From: Vibrio breoganii
Lineage (GTDB): Bacteria; Pseudomonadota; Gammaproteobacteria; Enterobacterales; Vibrionaceae
Assembly (NCBI RefSeq): GCF_001677275.1
Contig: NZ_CP016177.1
Location: forward strand, 124,001 to 188,000
DNA length: 64,000 nucleotides
Direction of reading: 5' to 3'
The position numbers and the translations under genes are program-made. The notes below the pieces were generated by a model. The model was not told the DNA's origin. It was given only the letters and a program-made list of their open reading frames with translations, and made no database searches. Shown piece by piece: positions 49,083-57,568 of the stretch (positions are counted from its first letter, which is position 1; every line of letters begins with the position of its first letter).

Positions 49083-50126
49083 TTAATTCTTCTCTACTGC
49101 ATTATTGAGTAATAGGCAAACTTGTTCAACGCTAATCGATGCCATTAGGTCATCACCTTTAGCTCGTGTACCCCAAGGTATATCCTTAAGTGCTTTGCCT
49201 GTTTGATTTTGAATGTGCTCGTCATAGGCATTCGCAACCAAATCAAGGCTATTGTAGGGACCTGTTCGGCGTGGATCACTATGAGCGTACAGCCCAATAA
49301 CCGGTGTTCCCTGAGTTGTAGCCAAGTGAGCTGGACCTGAATCTGGTGCAAGCACCACTGTCGCTTCAGAGAGAACAGCGGTTAACTGCTTCAATGACGT
49401 TTTCCCCACAAGATTTGTTACAGAGCCTTTGGTGAGATTGATAATATCTTCAGCTAGCATAATCTCTCTTTCGGCAGGGGAGCCACACAGAATAACTTGC
49501 ATGCCTTGCTCTATTGCGTAGTCAGAAAGCAATGCGTAGCGCTCTGTTAACCAATTGCGAGAATCTTTGCTTGCCGCGGCTGAGATGACTAAGGTGGCTT
49601 TGTTGCCGACTGTATCTTTAGCGAATTGTCGGTCTTTATCAGATACTGGGATATTCCAGCTTGGTTGATAAAATGGCACACCTATATATCGAGCAAAATC
49701 AGCAAAATTATCCAGTACATGAAAGCTTTCTGATTCTGGTAAGTGCTTGTTAGTAAAAAGCCACTGCCCTTCTTTGGTACGGTTTTTACTAAAGCCAACC
49801 TTGTATTTGGCTTTTATACCAAAGGAGAGGGCGCTTGCTCTTAGTGCCGCTTGCATATGCAATAGCACATCGAATTGAGTGGAAGAGAGCTGCTTCCAAA
49901 CAGCCTTCATGCCTTTCAGTCCTTGCTTTTTGTCAAATACAATCACACGAATATCGGGTAAGTCGCCGATCAGTTGTGCTTCGATCTTTCCACAGATCCA
50001 AGTGATTTCCGTTTTTGGCCAGTGCTTCTGAATAGCTTGAACAACCGATATTGCATGGCAAACATCGCCAATAGCTGAAAGACGAAGAACACAGAGCGAT
50101 TTTGGTGCTGATTTGAACAGTGTCAT
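49083..50126 (-). CDS. GT9 heptosyltransferase-like protein (OpsX/WaaC-like)
   Basis: The 347-residue protein has the N-terminal GT9 sequence CVLRLSAIGDVCHAISVVQAI and the donor-binding VVLAPDSGPAHLATTQGTPVIGLYAHSDPRRTGP split across residues 250-285. The N-terminal SAIGD and the C-terminal HSDPRRTGPY resemble OpsX-type heptosyltransferase I, which adds the first heptose to Kdo. The neighbours kdkA and waaA support an inner-core role. The gene order GT9-coaD is shared with V. cholerae as I recall. Confidence 0.82.
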   Translation of the reverse strand: MTLFKSAPKSLCVLRLSAIGDVCHAISVVQAIQKHWPKTEITWICGKIEAQLIGDLPDIRVIVFDKKQGLKGMKAVWKQLSSTQFDVLLHMQAALRASALSFGIKAKYKVGFSKNRTKEGQWLFTNKHLPESESFHVLDNFADFARYIGVPFYQPSWNIPVSDKDRQFAKDTVGNKATLVISAAASKDSRNWLTERYALLSDYAIEQGMQVILCGSPAEREIMLAEDIINLTKGSVTNLVGKTSLKQLTAVLSEATVVLAPDSGPAHLATTQGTPVIGLYAHSDPRRTGPYNSLDLVANAYDEHIQNQTGKALKDIPWGTRAKGDDLMASISVEQVCLLLNNAVEKN

Positions 50127-50218
50127 GCAATTAACTCGTAAATTAGATGGATAAATTATGCAGGTGCTAGAGTTAATTGTAAAATTGGGAAGCTATTGAT
50201 TTTTATCGGGGTTATAGA

Positions 50219-50923
50219 TTGGAAATACTGCGAAGTAAAACAGAGGTGATTTGGTTTGAGCCTGACCTTCTTAACATGCCTCCTGATATGAGCTTCGAAG
50301 CACCATATTGGCTCGTGCAAAATAAGGTAGTAGGAAGTGCTAAGGGGCGCGGAACGACTTGGTTTGTGCAACTAGATGGACTGCAAGGGGCACTTCGTCA
50401 TTATCGCCGTGGTGGTCTGTTTGGAAAATTGATAAAAGATCAATATTGGTTCTCTGGCTGGGAAAAAACCAGAAGTTTTCAAGAGTTTGCTCTTTTGCAG
50501 CATTTGCGAAAAAAAGGGGTCAATGTTCCTAGGCCTATCGCTGCTCGTGCTATCAAGTTTGGCCCTATTTATACCGCTGACTTGCTCAGTGAAAGAATCC
50601 CAAACGCACAAGATTTGGTAGCTAAACTTCAGCAATCATCTCTATCTCGAGAGACCTATAAAACAATAGGCCGACAGGTTAAGCAGTTGCACTTAGCTCA
50701 AGTGAATCATACGGATCTAAACATTCATAACATCTTGCTTGATGAAAATGATAAGGCTTGGATCATTGATTTTGATAAATGCTCAGAGCAAGCTGGTGAT
50801 GACTGGAAAGTGGGTAACTTGGCAAGACTAAAGCGCTCTTTTCTAAAAGAAGTCAAGCGCTTCGGTATTCATTGGAGTGAGGAAGAATGGGAGCACTTAC
50901 TTAGCGGATACAATACTCTCTAG
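50219..50923 (+). CDS. kdkA: 3-deoxy-D-manno-octulosonic acid (Kdo) kinase
   Basis: KdkA phosphorylates the single Kdo of the inner core, found in vibrios and Haemophilus. The 234-residue protein has GSAKGRGTTWFVQ, the kinase catalytic loop NHTDLNIHNILLD and the metal-binding IIDFDKC. The start is TTG at 50219 behind GGGG; this N-terminus aligns with Haemophilus KdkA as I recall it, whereas later ATGs would truncate it. The tail overlaps that of the convergent waaA by 27 nt. Confidence 0.93.
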   Translation: MEILRSKTEVIWFEPDLLNMPPDMSFEAPYWLVQNKVVGSAKGRGTTWFVQLDGLQGALRHYRRGGLFGKLIKDQYWFSGWEKTRSFQEFALLQHLRKKGVNVPRPIAARAIKFGPIYTADLLSERIPNAQDLVAKLQQSSLSRETYKTIGRQVKQLHLAQVNHTDLNIHNILLDENDKAWIIDFDKCSEQAGDDWKVGNLARLKRSFLKEVKRFGIHWSEEEWEHLLSGYNTL

Positions 50924-52183
50924 CGCATCAATTGTTCTTGCTACTGCGCCCTGATTTCGTTCAACCACTTGAAAGGCGTTTTGTCCCATTTCTGAACATG
51001 AAGAAGGGTCTTTAAACAACCTAATTAGGTTGTCGCTGATTTCTTTATCTGATTCACAAATGGTTAGCGCTTTTTCCTCGATAAGTTGTTGGGTGATATC
51101 TTTAAAGTTAAAGAAGCTTGGGCCGTTGAGAATAGGTTTTCCAAGTGCCGCAGGCTCAAGCATATTATGCCCTCCAACTTTATCGCCTATGAGACTGCCC
51201 GCCATAAAGCAAATATCTGAAGCACTTATGAGGGTTAACATCTCACCCATGGTGTCTCCAAGATACACTTGAACATCTGTCGTTACTTCCGATTTATCCG
51301 TTCGTGATACCACATAGAGCCCGAGTTCGCCCCCTAGTTTGGCGACAGTAGAGAACCTTTCAGGGTGGCGAGGAACCATAATCAGCAATGCATCAGGGAT
51401 TGTCTTCAATAGTTGTTGATGGGCTTTATAGATAGTCTCATCTTCACCTTCATGAGTACTAGCTGCTATCCATACCGGCCTATCTGTTCCCAATTGTTTG
51501 CGCAGTACTTTGCCTTCTGTTTCAACTGATTCGGAAATGGATATGTCGAACTTTAGAGAACCAGCTACTGCAGTTTTGCTTGATAGTAGGCCTAGCCTAG
51601 TAAATCTTTCGGCATCATCATTATGCTGGCATAACACCATGTCCAAGCTCTGTGAGATAAGATTGAATACCGATTGAAACTTTTGATAGCGCAGACAAGA
51701 GCGCTCAGACAGGCGCGCATTAATCACGGCCACTGGAATCTCAGCTTTTGAAACAGCAGTTAGAGTATTTGGCCATAACTCTGTTTCCATGATTAGCATA
51801 CACTTGGGCTTAGTGACCTTCAGAAAGCGTTTAACGCACCAAGAAAAATCAACAGGCATGTATCTGTGCTCTGCAATATCTGAAAGCTTTGACGCTTGCT
51901 CAGCGCCAGTGGTAGTGGTTGTGGTAATCAAGATATCTTGCTGTGGATACTCTTCTTTAATAGCACGAATGAGCGGAGTCGCTGCGATAGTTTCACCAAC
52001 GGAAACGGTATGAATCCATATTGGTTTATGGCCTTTGAGGGAAGGTGTACCACCAAAGTATTCACTCCAGCGTTTTCCAACACTGGGTTTACCCTCTTTT
52101 CTTTTCAATAAAGAGACGAGAAGGATGGGGCTAAAAACGGTGAGTAAAATGCTATAAGCTGTTCTTATCAAAAAAAAATTCAT
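50897..52183 (-). CDS. waaA: Kdo transferase WaaA (KdtA)
   Basis: WaaA transfers Kdo from CMP-Kdo to lipid A precursor. The 428-residue protein has an N-terminal membrane anchor (residues 5-22), the conserved IWIHTVSVGETIAATPLI with the catalytic Glu, METELWPN, and GGHNMLEPAALGKPI in the donor domain. With kdkA present, a single phosphorylated Kdo is likely, so WaaA is probably monofunctional here. Confidence 0.96.
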   Translation of the reverse strand: MNFFLIRTAYSILLTVFSPILLVSLLKRKEGKPSVGKRWSEYFGGTPSLKGHKPIWIHTVSVGETIAATPLIRAIKEEYPQQDILITTTTTTGAEQASKLSDIAEHRYMPVDFSWCVKRFLKVTKPKCMLIMETELWPNTLTAVSKAEIPVAVINARLSERSCLRYQKFQSVFNLISQSLDMVLCQHNDDAERFTRLGLLSSKTAVAGSLKFDISISESVETEGKVLRKQLGTDRPVWIAASTHEGEDETIYKAHQQLLKTIPDALLIMVPRHPERFSTVAKLGGELGLYVVSRTDKSEVTTDVQVYLGDTMGEMLTLISASDICFMAGSLIGDKVGGHNMLEPAALGKPILNGPSFFNFKDITQQLIEEKALTICESDKEISDNLIRLFKDPSSCSEMGQNAFQVVERNQGAVARTIDALESIVSAK

Positions 52184-52279
52184 TATTTACTGTATAATAT
52201 TTGGACATAAAAATAAGAGATCACATATGACTACCATCTTAAGTTACAATGTGAAAGTAAGCCAGAACAGGAAAGATAA

Positions 52280-53338
52280 GTGATCTGTAAACATCGACGT
52301 TATCTGATGTACATCTCTCAGAACTATTCATATGCAATCTTGCGTCCAATCCAGCAGTATATCCTTTCACAAGGTGGAGAGGTTCGTTGGTTTCTGGAGG
52401 GAGATGAGGTAGATCCTGATTATCTTTCGTCAAAAGAATTAAGAATAGCCTATATTGATGATGTGATTTCTTGGAGCCCTGATGCAGTGTTTGTTCCTGG
52501 TAATGTGGTTCCCCCCTTTATTCCTGGAGTTAAAGTGGGTGTATTTCATGGGTTCAACTCAGGGAAGCGAGATGATGTCAGAGGGCATTTTGATATTCGT
52601 GGTTTTTTTGACCTCTACTGCACTCAAGGACCAAACACGACAGAAGAGTTTCAGAAGCTAGCGACTAAGCATGGTTTTTTTAAAGTTGTTGAAACTGGTT
52701 GGTCTAATTTAGATCCAATGTATCGTGTGATCGAAAGTAACCCTTACGTCACCCAAGAAGATACGCGACCAACGATACTATTTTGTTCTACATTTACACC
52801 TAAACTGTCGTGTGCGGATACAGTGTTTGAAACGGTGAAGTCACTTTCGGAGAAAGGAAACTGGAGGTGGTTAGTTCAGTTTCACCCCAAAATGGAAAGC
52901 AGAATTGTAGAAAAGTACAAAGGTATACAAGGCCCTAACCTTCAGTTTATCGAAACAGATAATGTTATCCCATTGCTAAGGGCTGCAGATGTTATGTTAT
53001 GCGATACCTCCTCTGTACTGATTATGTTTCTCTTACTCGATAGACCTGTTGTGACATTTCGAAATCGCAGTCCATCAGAGCATTTGATAAATATAACTGA
53101 AGTCAATGATATAGAAGAAGCAATTCGCTTGGCGCTATCAAAGCCAGACAAAACCATGTCAGCTATCCAAGAGTATGGAAGCCAAGTGCACCCTTATAGT
53201 GATGGGCTGTCGAGTGTGCGTGTTGTAGAAGCGACAAATAATCTTATTGATCAGGGTATTTCTGATCTTAAGAGAAAGCCTTTGAATATTTTTAGAAAAT
53301 TTAAAATTAGGAAGAAACTGGGTTACTGGAAGTTCTAA
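52280..53338 (+). CDS. CDP-glycerol glycerophosphotransferase-like protein
   Basis: The 352-residue protein resembles the catalytic half of the CDP-glycerol glycerophosphotransferase family (PF04464): KVGVFHGFNSGKRDD, a WLVQFHPKME HP motif near residue 200 and DVMLCDTSSVLIMFLLLDRPVVTF near 235. Such enzymes add glycerol phosphate in teichoic acids; Gram-negative members act on LPS or capsule and may transfer other units. The start is GTG at 52280 with AGGA upstream. It diverges from waaA, with a TATAAT at 52193-52198 as a possible -10, and begins the accessory block. Confidence 0.75.
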   Translation: MICKHRRYLMYISQNYSYAILRPIQQYILSQGGEVRWFLEGDEVDPDYLSSKELRIAYIDDVISWSPDAVFVPGNVVPPFIPGVKVGVFHGFNSGKRDDVRGHFDIRGFFDLYCTQGPNTTEEFQKLATKHGFFKVVETGWSNLDPMYRVIESNPYVTQEDTRPTILFCSTFTPKLSCADTVFETVKSLSEKGNWRWLVQFHPKMESRIVEKYKGIQGPNLQFIETDNVIPLLRAADVMLCDTSSVLIMFLLLDRPVVTFRNRSPSEHLINITEVNDIEEAIRLALSKPDKTMSAIQEYGSQVHPYSDGLSSVRVVEATNNLIDQGISDLKRKPLNIFRKFKIRKKLGYWKF

Positions 53339-53362
53339 ATAACCTGTTTTAGTGGAGAAAGA

Positions 53363-54448
53363 ATGAGAATAGCGATCGCCATCGATAGGCTAAGTACAGG
53401 TGGAGCAGCCAAGGTAATGTACTCATTGGCACAAGAGTTACAAAACTCTGGCCATGAGCCACATTTTCTTCTAATGAATGATCACAATGTCTATAAAGAT
53501 ATTACATCTATTCCTGTACATGTATGTTTTCCAGGGCGCCATCGCAAGCTAAATGGCTTGTTATCAGCTAATGCAATGGCGGATGTACTGAAGGAGAAAA
53601 TATCCGATATCGAAAAAGAAGTTGGCAATTTTGACTTTTTCTTGTCGAATCTAGATAAGACCAACTTACTAATGATCAAGTCTCAGGTATCACCTCTGTA
53701 TGTTGTAGTTCATGCATCAGTTAAAGCTGAATTACAAAGGCATGCTAAGCTAGGACCGATTAAGTATTTAAGAAAACTTCGAGCAAAGAAAGCCTTAAAC
53801 GAACAAAATGTTATTACTGTATCTGAGGGAATAGAGGGTGAGATAAATAATATAGCCTTTATTAATCCAAAGACTCTAAAGACAATTTATAACCCTTTTA
53901 ATGTCAGTGAAATAATAGAAAAGTCTAATGAAGAGAATAAGCATATTCCTGATGCTGAGTATTTGATTCATGTAGGTAGGTTTGTAAAACAAAAAAGACA
54001 TGATGTGTTATTTGATTCTATATCAAAAATGAAGAACAAACTTCCTGTTGTACTATTGGTTAATAATGAAGACAAAGTGCGAAAGCTTGCTGAAAAGTAC
54101 AACGTAGCAGATAGAGTAATACTACCCGGTCATCAAACAAACCCCTACCCGTGGATAAAGAATGCTAAAGCAATGGTTTTAAGTTCAGATTTTGAGGGGT
54201 TGCCAACGGTGCTCATTGAGTCATTGATCTGTGGTACTCCAATAGTAAGCACAGACTGTCCTCACGGTCCTAAAGAAATACTCAAAGAACAATTGTCTAA
54301 GTACTTAGTCCCCGTTCAGGATAGTAGTGCGTTAGCAAATGCAGTTGATAACATTCTTGCCGACAATCCTAGTATCAGAGATATGGACATTGTCGATGAA
54401 GTAAGAGCTTCAAATATAGCGAATATATATATCGAGCATTGTAAATGA
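53363..54448 (+). CDS. GT4-family glycosyltransferase
   Basis: The 361-residue enzyme has the typical GT4 start DRLSTGGAAKVMYSLAQEL, the second-domain start YLIHVGRFVKQKRHDVL and the donor motif SSDFEGLPTVLIESLICGTPIVSTDCPHGP. It resembles the N-acetylgalactosamine/galactose transferases of O-antigen and core synthesis, but the sugar cannot be assigned. It overlaps the next gene by 4 nt (ATGA). Confidence 0.85.
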   Translation: MRIAIAIDRLSTGGAAKVMYSLAQELQNSGHEPHFLLMNDHNVYKDITSIPVHVCFPGRHRKLNGLLSANAMADVLKEKISDIEKEVGNFDFFLSNLDKTNLLMIKSQVSPLYVVVHASVKAELQRHAKLGPIKYLRKLRAKKALNEQNVITVSEGIEGEINNIAFINPKTLKTIYNPFNVSEIIEKSNEENKHIPDAEYLIHVGRFVKQKRHDVLFDSISKMKNKLPVVLLVNNEDKVRKLAEKYNVADRVILPGHQTNPYPWIKNAKAMVLSSDFEGLPTVLIESLICGTPIVSTDCPHGPKEILKEQLSKYLVPVQDSSALANAVDNILADNPSIRDMDIVDEVRASNIANIYIEHCK

Positions 54449-55419
54449 AAAAAACATTAGTTTTTGAAAATACTTATTTTAGCCTGTTTGTGTTTTTTCT
54501 TTATGATAAAAACTGGAAAAGTTACGACTACTTACTTTGGGGGAATAGGTTTGATCATGATTTTGTTGAGCATTTATCAAATTATGTTAACGTGCTTGAG
54601 TATTCTTATCAGTCGATTCCTAGATTAATTTCTAAGTCCAGTCATTCATTACTTAAGTACTATTCAGATAAAATTGAATTACGAAATATTTTTAAAAATT
54701 ATGATGTTTGTATTGGTAACGTGCGAGAAATTAATGACCCATATATCTCAGTTACTAGGATACAGATTGATGATGGCACTGGGACTCACCTAGAATTAAT
54801 TAATGGACCAAAGAGAAAGTCTACGCTATTTTCAATATTTGATTACCTTTCATTTAAAGAAAGTGTAAAGATAAGAAGAAGCAAAGAATTTATATTGACG
54901 AAAAATATTGAATCACATGCAGACTATAGAGATAGATGTAATTTTATTGATATAAAATCAGAGTGGGAGAAAAGAACCCAGTCTGAGAGAGAAGAATTGT
55001 TAAGTATATTTAGGGTGTCTTATGATGATTTTTCTTATATAAATGGCAGCTCATCGATATTGTTTACACAACCATTTAGTGAAAATCGTAGCGATTATTT
55101 GGAATCGGATAAAGTAAATGGCTATAGACATATTATTAATATGCATGGGATTAAAGAGAAAGACATTATAATAAAGCCACATCCAGCAGAAAAAACAGAT
55201 TACTCACTTTACTTTCCTGATGCTACTATAATTAAGTCCAGCTTTCCCGCTGAGCTGATAGCTCTTCTCGGGTTCAATCTAGATAAAGTTTTATCAGTAG
55301 CCACTACAGCAGGTGAGTGTTTCAAAGGAAGTTGTAATCTTATCTACTATGCCAAAGGCGCAAAATTCTTTAACTTCCCAGAATCAGTTGCGAATAGATT
55401 AAACTCAATGGATTTATAA
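54445..55419 (+). CDS. Candidate nonulosonic acid (pseudaminyl) transferase, GT52/polysialyltransferase-like motifs
   Basis: The 324-residue protein has no strong overall likeness that I can name. It does hold the short motifs shared by bacterial sialyl- and polysialyltransferases: a D-D-G triad in QIDDGTGTH (residues 109-111), H-P in IIIKPHPAEK (246-247), SSFPAELIALL (265-275) and a Ser/Thr motif SVATTAG (284-290). In those enzymes D/E-D/E-G and H-P serve catalysis and CMP-sugar binding. The adjacent pse genes make CMP-pseudaminic acid, so this is the most likely pseudaminyltransferase. The gene is very AT-rich compared with its neighbours, a sign of transfer. Function is inference. Confidence 0.6.
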   Translation: MKKTLVFENTYFSLFVFFLYDKNWKSYDYLLWGNRFDHDFVEHLSNYVNVLEYSYQSIPRLISKSSHSLLKYYSDKIELRNIFKNYDVCIGNVREINDPYISVTRIQIDDGTGTHLELINGPKRKSTLFSIFDYLSFKESVKIRRSKEFILTKNIESHADYRDRCNFIDIKSEWEKRTQSEREELLSIFRVSYDDFSYINGSSSILFTQPFSENRSDYLESDKVNGYRHIINMHGIKEKDIIIKPHPAEKTDYSLYFPDATIIKSSFPAELIALLGFNLDKVLSVATTAGECFKGSCNLIYYAKGAKFFNFPESVANRLNSMDL

Positions 55420-55421
55420 AT

Positions 55422-56528
55422 ATGAAAAAAATCAATCTTTTAGCTGTTACCCATCATAGTAGGCAAAACATAAATCCAATAAGACCTGAAGCAGCTCAAA
55501 TAATAGGTTTACATAAATCAGGTAGAGTAAATGTAACTGTACTCTGTAACCCTTCATCAACATTAATTCCACATCTTAAAAAAGAAGGAATCACAGTGTT
55601 GACGGATCCATTAGATAAGAAATTATCTATATCTACAATATCTCACATAAAGAAGCTGATTAAAGAAAAGCAAATAGATATATTGCATTTGTTTAATAAT
55701 ATTGCGTGTAGCAATGGAGCAACAGCCGCAATAGGGACAGATGTTAAAGTGATAGCCTACCGTGGGCAAACAGGAAATGTAAGTCGCTTTGACCCTTCTA
55801 GCTATCTCGTTATGTTGCACCCTAGGCTGAACAAAATTATTTGTGTAGCACGAGCAATTGAGAAAGATCTTCGTCAGTACTTGTGGGGAGATAAATCAAG
55901 AGCGGTTACCGTTTATAAAGGGCATGACCAATCATGGTATAAAGGGTCTCCTGCAACATTAGATGAAGTACCACTACATAACGATTCGTTTAGATTATCT
56001 ATGGTGGCCAATCTTCGCCCAAGAAAAGGGCTAAGTGTATTTATGGACGCACTAGCTTTGCTACCTGATGGTTTGAATATTGATATACTTTTAGTAGGTG
56101 CAGACCCTGACAACTCTAAGATTCAAGAAATGATTGAGCGAAGTACTCTTAAAGGGCGAGTTCATGCTTTAGGTTACAGAGAGGATGCACCAGAGGTTGC
56201 TGCTGCTTCGGATGTGATTATACTGCCGACAACTAAAAGAGAAGGCTTATGCCGCGCAGTTCTTGAAGCTAATTCCTATGGTATACCAGCAATAGTTTCT
56301 GACACCGGCGGGAATGCAGAACTGGTTGCTGATGGTGATACTGGTATTGTAGTCCCTCCTTCCGATGCTGAGGCTCTCGCATCTGCTATCCTAAAACTTT
56401 ACGAAGATAGGGAGCTCTGCAAAGAGTTTGGCAGAAAAGCGAGAGAAAGAGCGATAAATAAATTTAATGTTGAACAGGGTGTTAGCAAAACCTTGGAAAT
56501 CTACCAGTCCCTAGTTAACAAACAATAA
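55422..56528 (+). CDS. GT4-family glycosyltransferase (paralogue of the one at 62088)
   Basis: The 368-residue enzyme starts 2 nt after the previous gene. It has SMVANLRPRKGLSVFMDAL and the donor motif REGLCRAVLEANSYGIPAIVSD. The middle segment AYRGQTGNVSRFDPSSYLVM, followed by LHP and an upstream RPEA, is shared in altered form with the minus-strand gene at 62088, so the two are paralogues. The sugar is unknown. Confidence 0.82.
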   Translation: MKKINLLAVTHHSRQNINPIRPEAAQIIGLHKSGRVNVTVLCNPSSTLIPHLKKEGITVLTDPLDKKLSISTISHIKKLIKEKQIDILHLFNNIACSNGATAAIGTDVKVIAYRGQTGNVSRFDPSSYLVMLHPRLNKIICVARAIEKDLRQYLWGDKSRAVTVYKGHDQSWYKGSPATLDEVPLHNDSFRLSMVANLRPRKGLSVFMDALALLPDGLNIDILLVGADPDNSKIQEMIERSTLKGRVHALGYREDAPEVAAASDVIILPTTKREGLCRAVLEANSYGIPAIVSDTGGNAELVADGDTGIVVPPSDAEALASAILKLYEDRELCKEFGRKARERAINKFNVEQGVSKTLEIYQSLVNKQ

Positions 56529-56546
56529 TTGATTAAGAGAGTTTAC

Positions 56547-57560
56547 ATGTTGAATGGAAAAAGAGTACTGATTACTGGTGGTACTGGCTCCTTTGGTAAG
56601 AAGTTTATAGAAACCATCTTAGAACGATATCAAGATGTAGGAAGCATTATTATCTTTTCCCGTGACGAGCTGAAACAGTTCGAATTGAAGCAAAAATACC
56701 CTTTTAAAGACTACCCTCAACTTCGCTTTTTCATTGGAGATGTACGTGACAGAAACCGTATGATTCAAGCATGTGAAGGTGTCGACGTTATTATCCATGC
56801 TGCGGCCATAAAGCAAGTAGATACTGCTGAGTACAATCCTACTGAATGTATACGCACAAACATTGATGGCGCTGAAAACGTCATTCAGGCTGCTCTTCAG
56901 TGTGGTGTGAAGGATGTCGTTGCATTATCTACTGATAAAGCGTGTGCGCCAATCAACCTCTATGGAGCGACTAAGCTTGCTTCAGATAAGTTGTTTACCG
57001 CAGCAAATAATATTAAAGGCTCTAAGGATATCCGCTTTAGTGTTGTACGTTACGGCAACGTTATGGGCTCTCGAGGCTCTGTTATTCCGTTTTTCATGAA
57101 AAAGAAAGAAGAAGGGTTGTTGCCAATTACTCATGAAGAAATGACACGCTTTAATATCTCATTGCAAGATGGCGTGAACATGGTGATGTATGCACTTGAA
57201 AACCACCTTGGCGGAGAAATATTTATCCCGAAGATTCCTTCATACAAAATCCTTGATATAGCTGAAGCTGTCGCACCTGGCGTTAAAACAAAGGTGGTAG
57301 GCATTCGTCCTGGTGAAAAGTTGCATGAAGAAATGATTACAGATACAGATTCATTGAACACCATTGATTTAGGTCGTTACTATGCAATCTTACCTTCGGT
57401 GTCTTTCACATACCAAGAGCACGATTACATTGAGCACCATAAAGCTGAAAAAGTGCCATTCGGCTTTAAATATAACTCTGGTACTAACACAGAGTGGGAA
57501 ACTATCGATGGGTTACGTGAACTGATCAAAGAGCACGTTGATCCTAATTTCACAGTGTGA
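56547..57560 (+). CDS. pseB: PseB, UDP-GlcNAc 4,6-dehydratase (5-inverting)
   Basis: PseB catalyses the first step to CMP-pseudaminic acid, making UDP-2-acetamido-2,6-dideoxy-beta-L-arabino-hexos-4-ulose. The 337-residue SDR protein has GGTGSFG (residues 11-17), the catalytic STDKACAPINLYGATK (Asp130, Lys131, Tyr139) and the FlaA1-type ending. I start at ATG 56547; an in-frame TTG at 56529 lacks support. The gene overlaps the upstream edge of pseC by the shared GTGA. Confidence 0.95.
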   Translation: MLNGKRVLITGGTGSFGKKFIETILERYQDVGSIIIFSRDELKQFELKQKYPFKDYPQLRFFIGDVRDRNRMIQACEGVDVIIHAAAIKQVDTAEYNPTECIRTNIDGAENVIQAALQCGVKDVVALSTDKACAPINLYGATKLASDKLFTAANNIKGSKDIRFSVVRYGNVMGSRGSVIPFFMKKKEEGLLPITHEEMTRFNISLQDGVNMVMYALENHLGGEIFIPKIPSYKILDIAEAVAPGVKTKVVGIRPGEKLHEEMITDTDSLNTIDLGRYYAILPSVSFTYQEHDYIEHHKAEKVPFGFKYNSGTNTEWETIDGLRELIKEHVDPNFTV

Positions 57561-57568
57561 GAATTACG

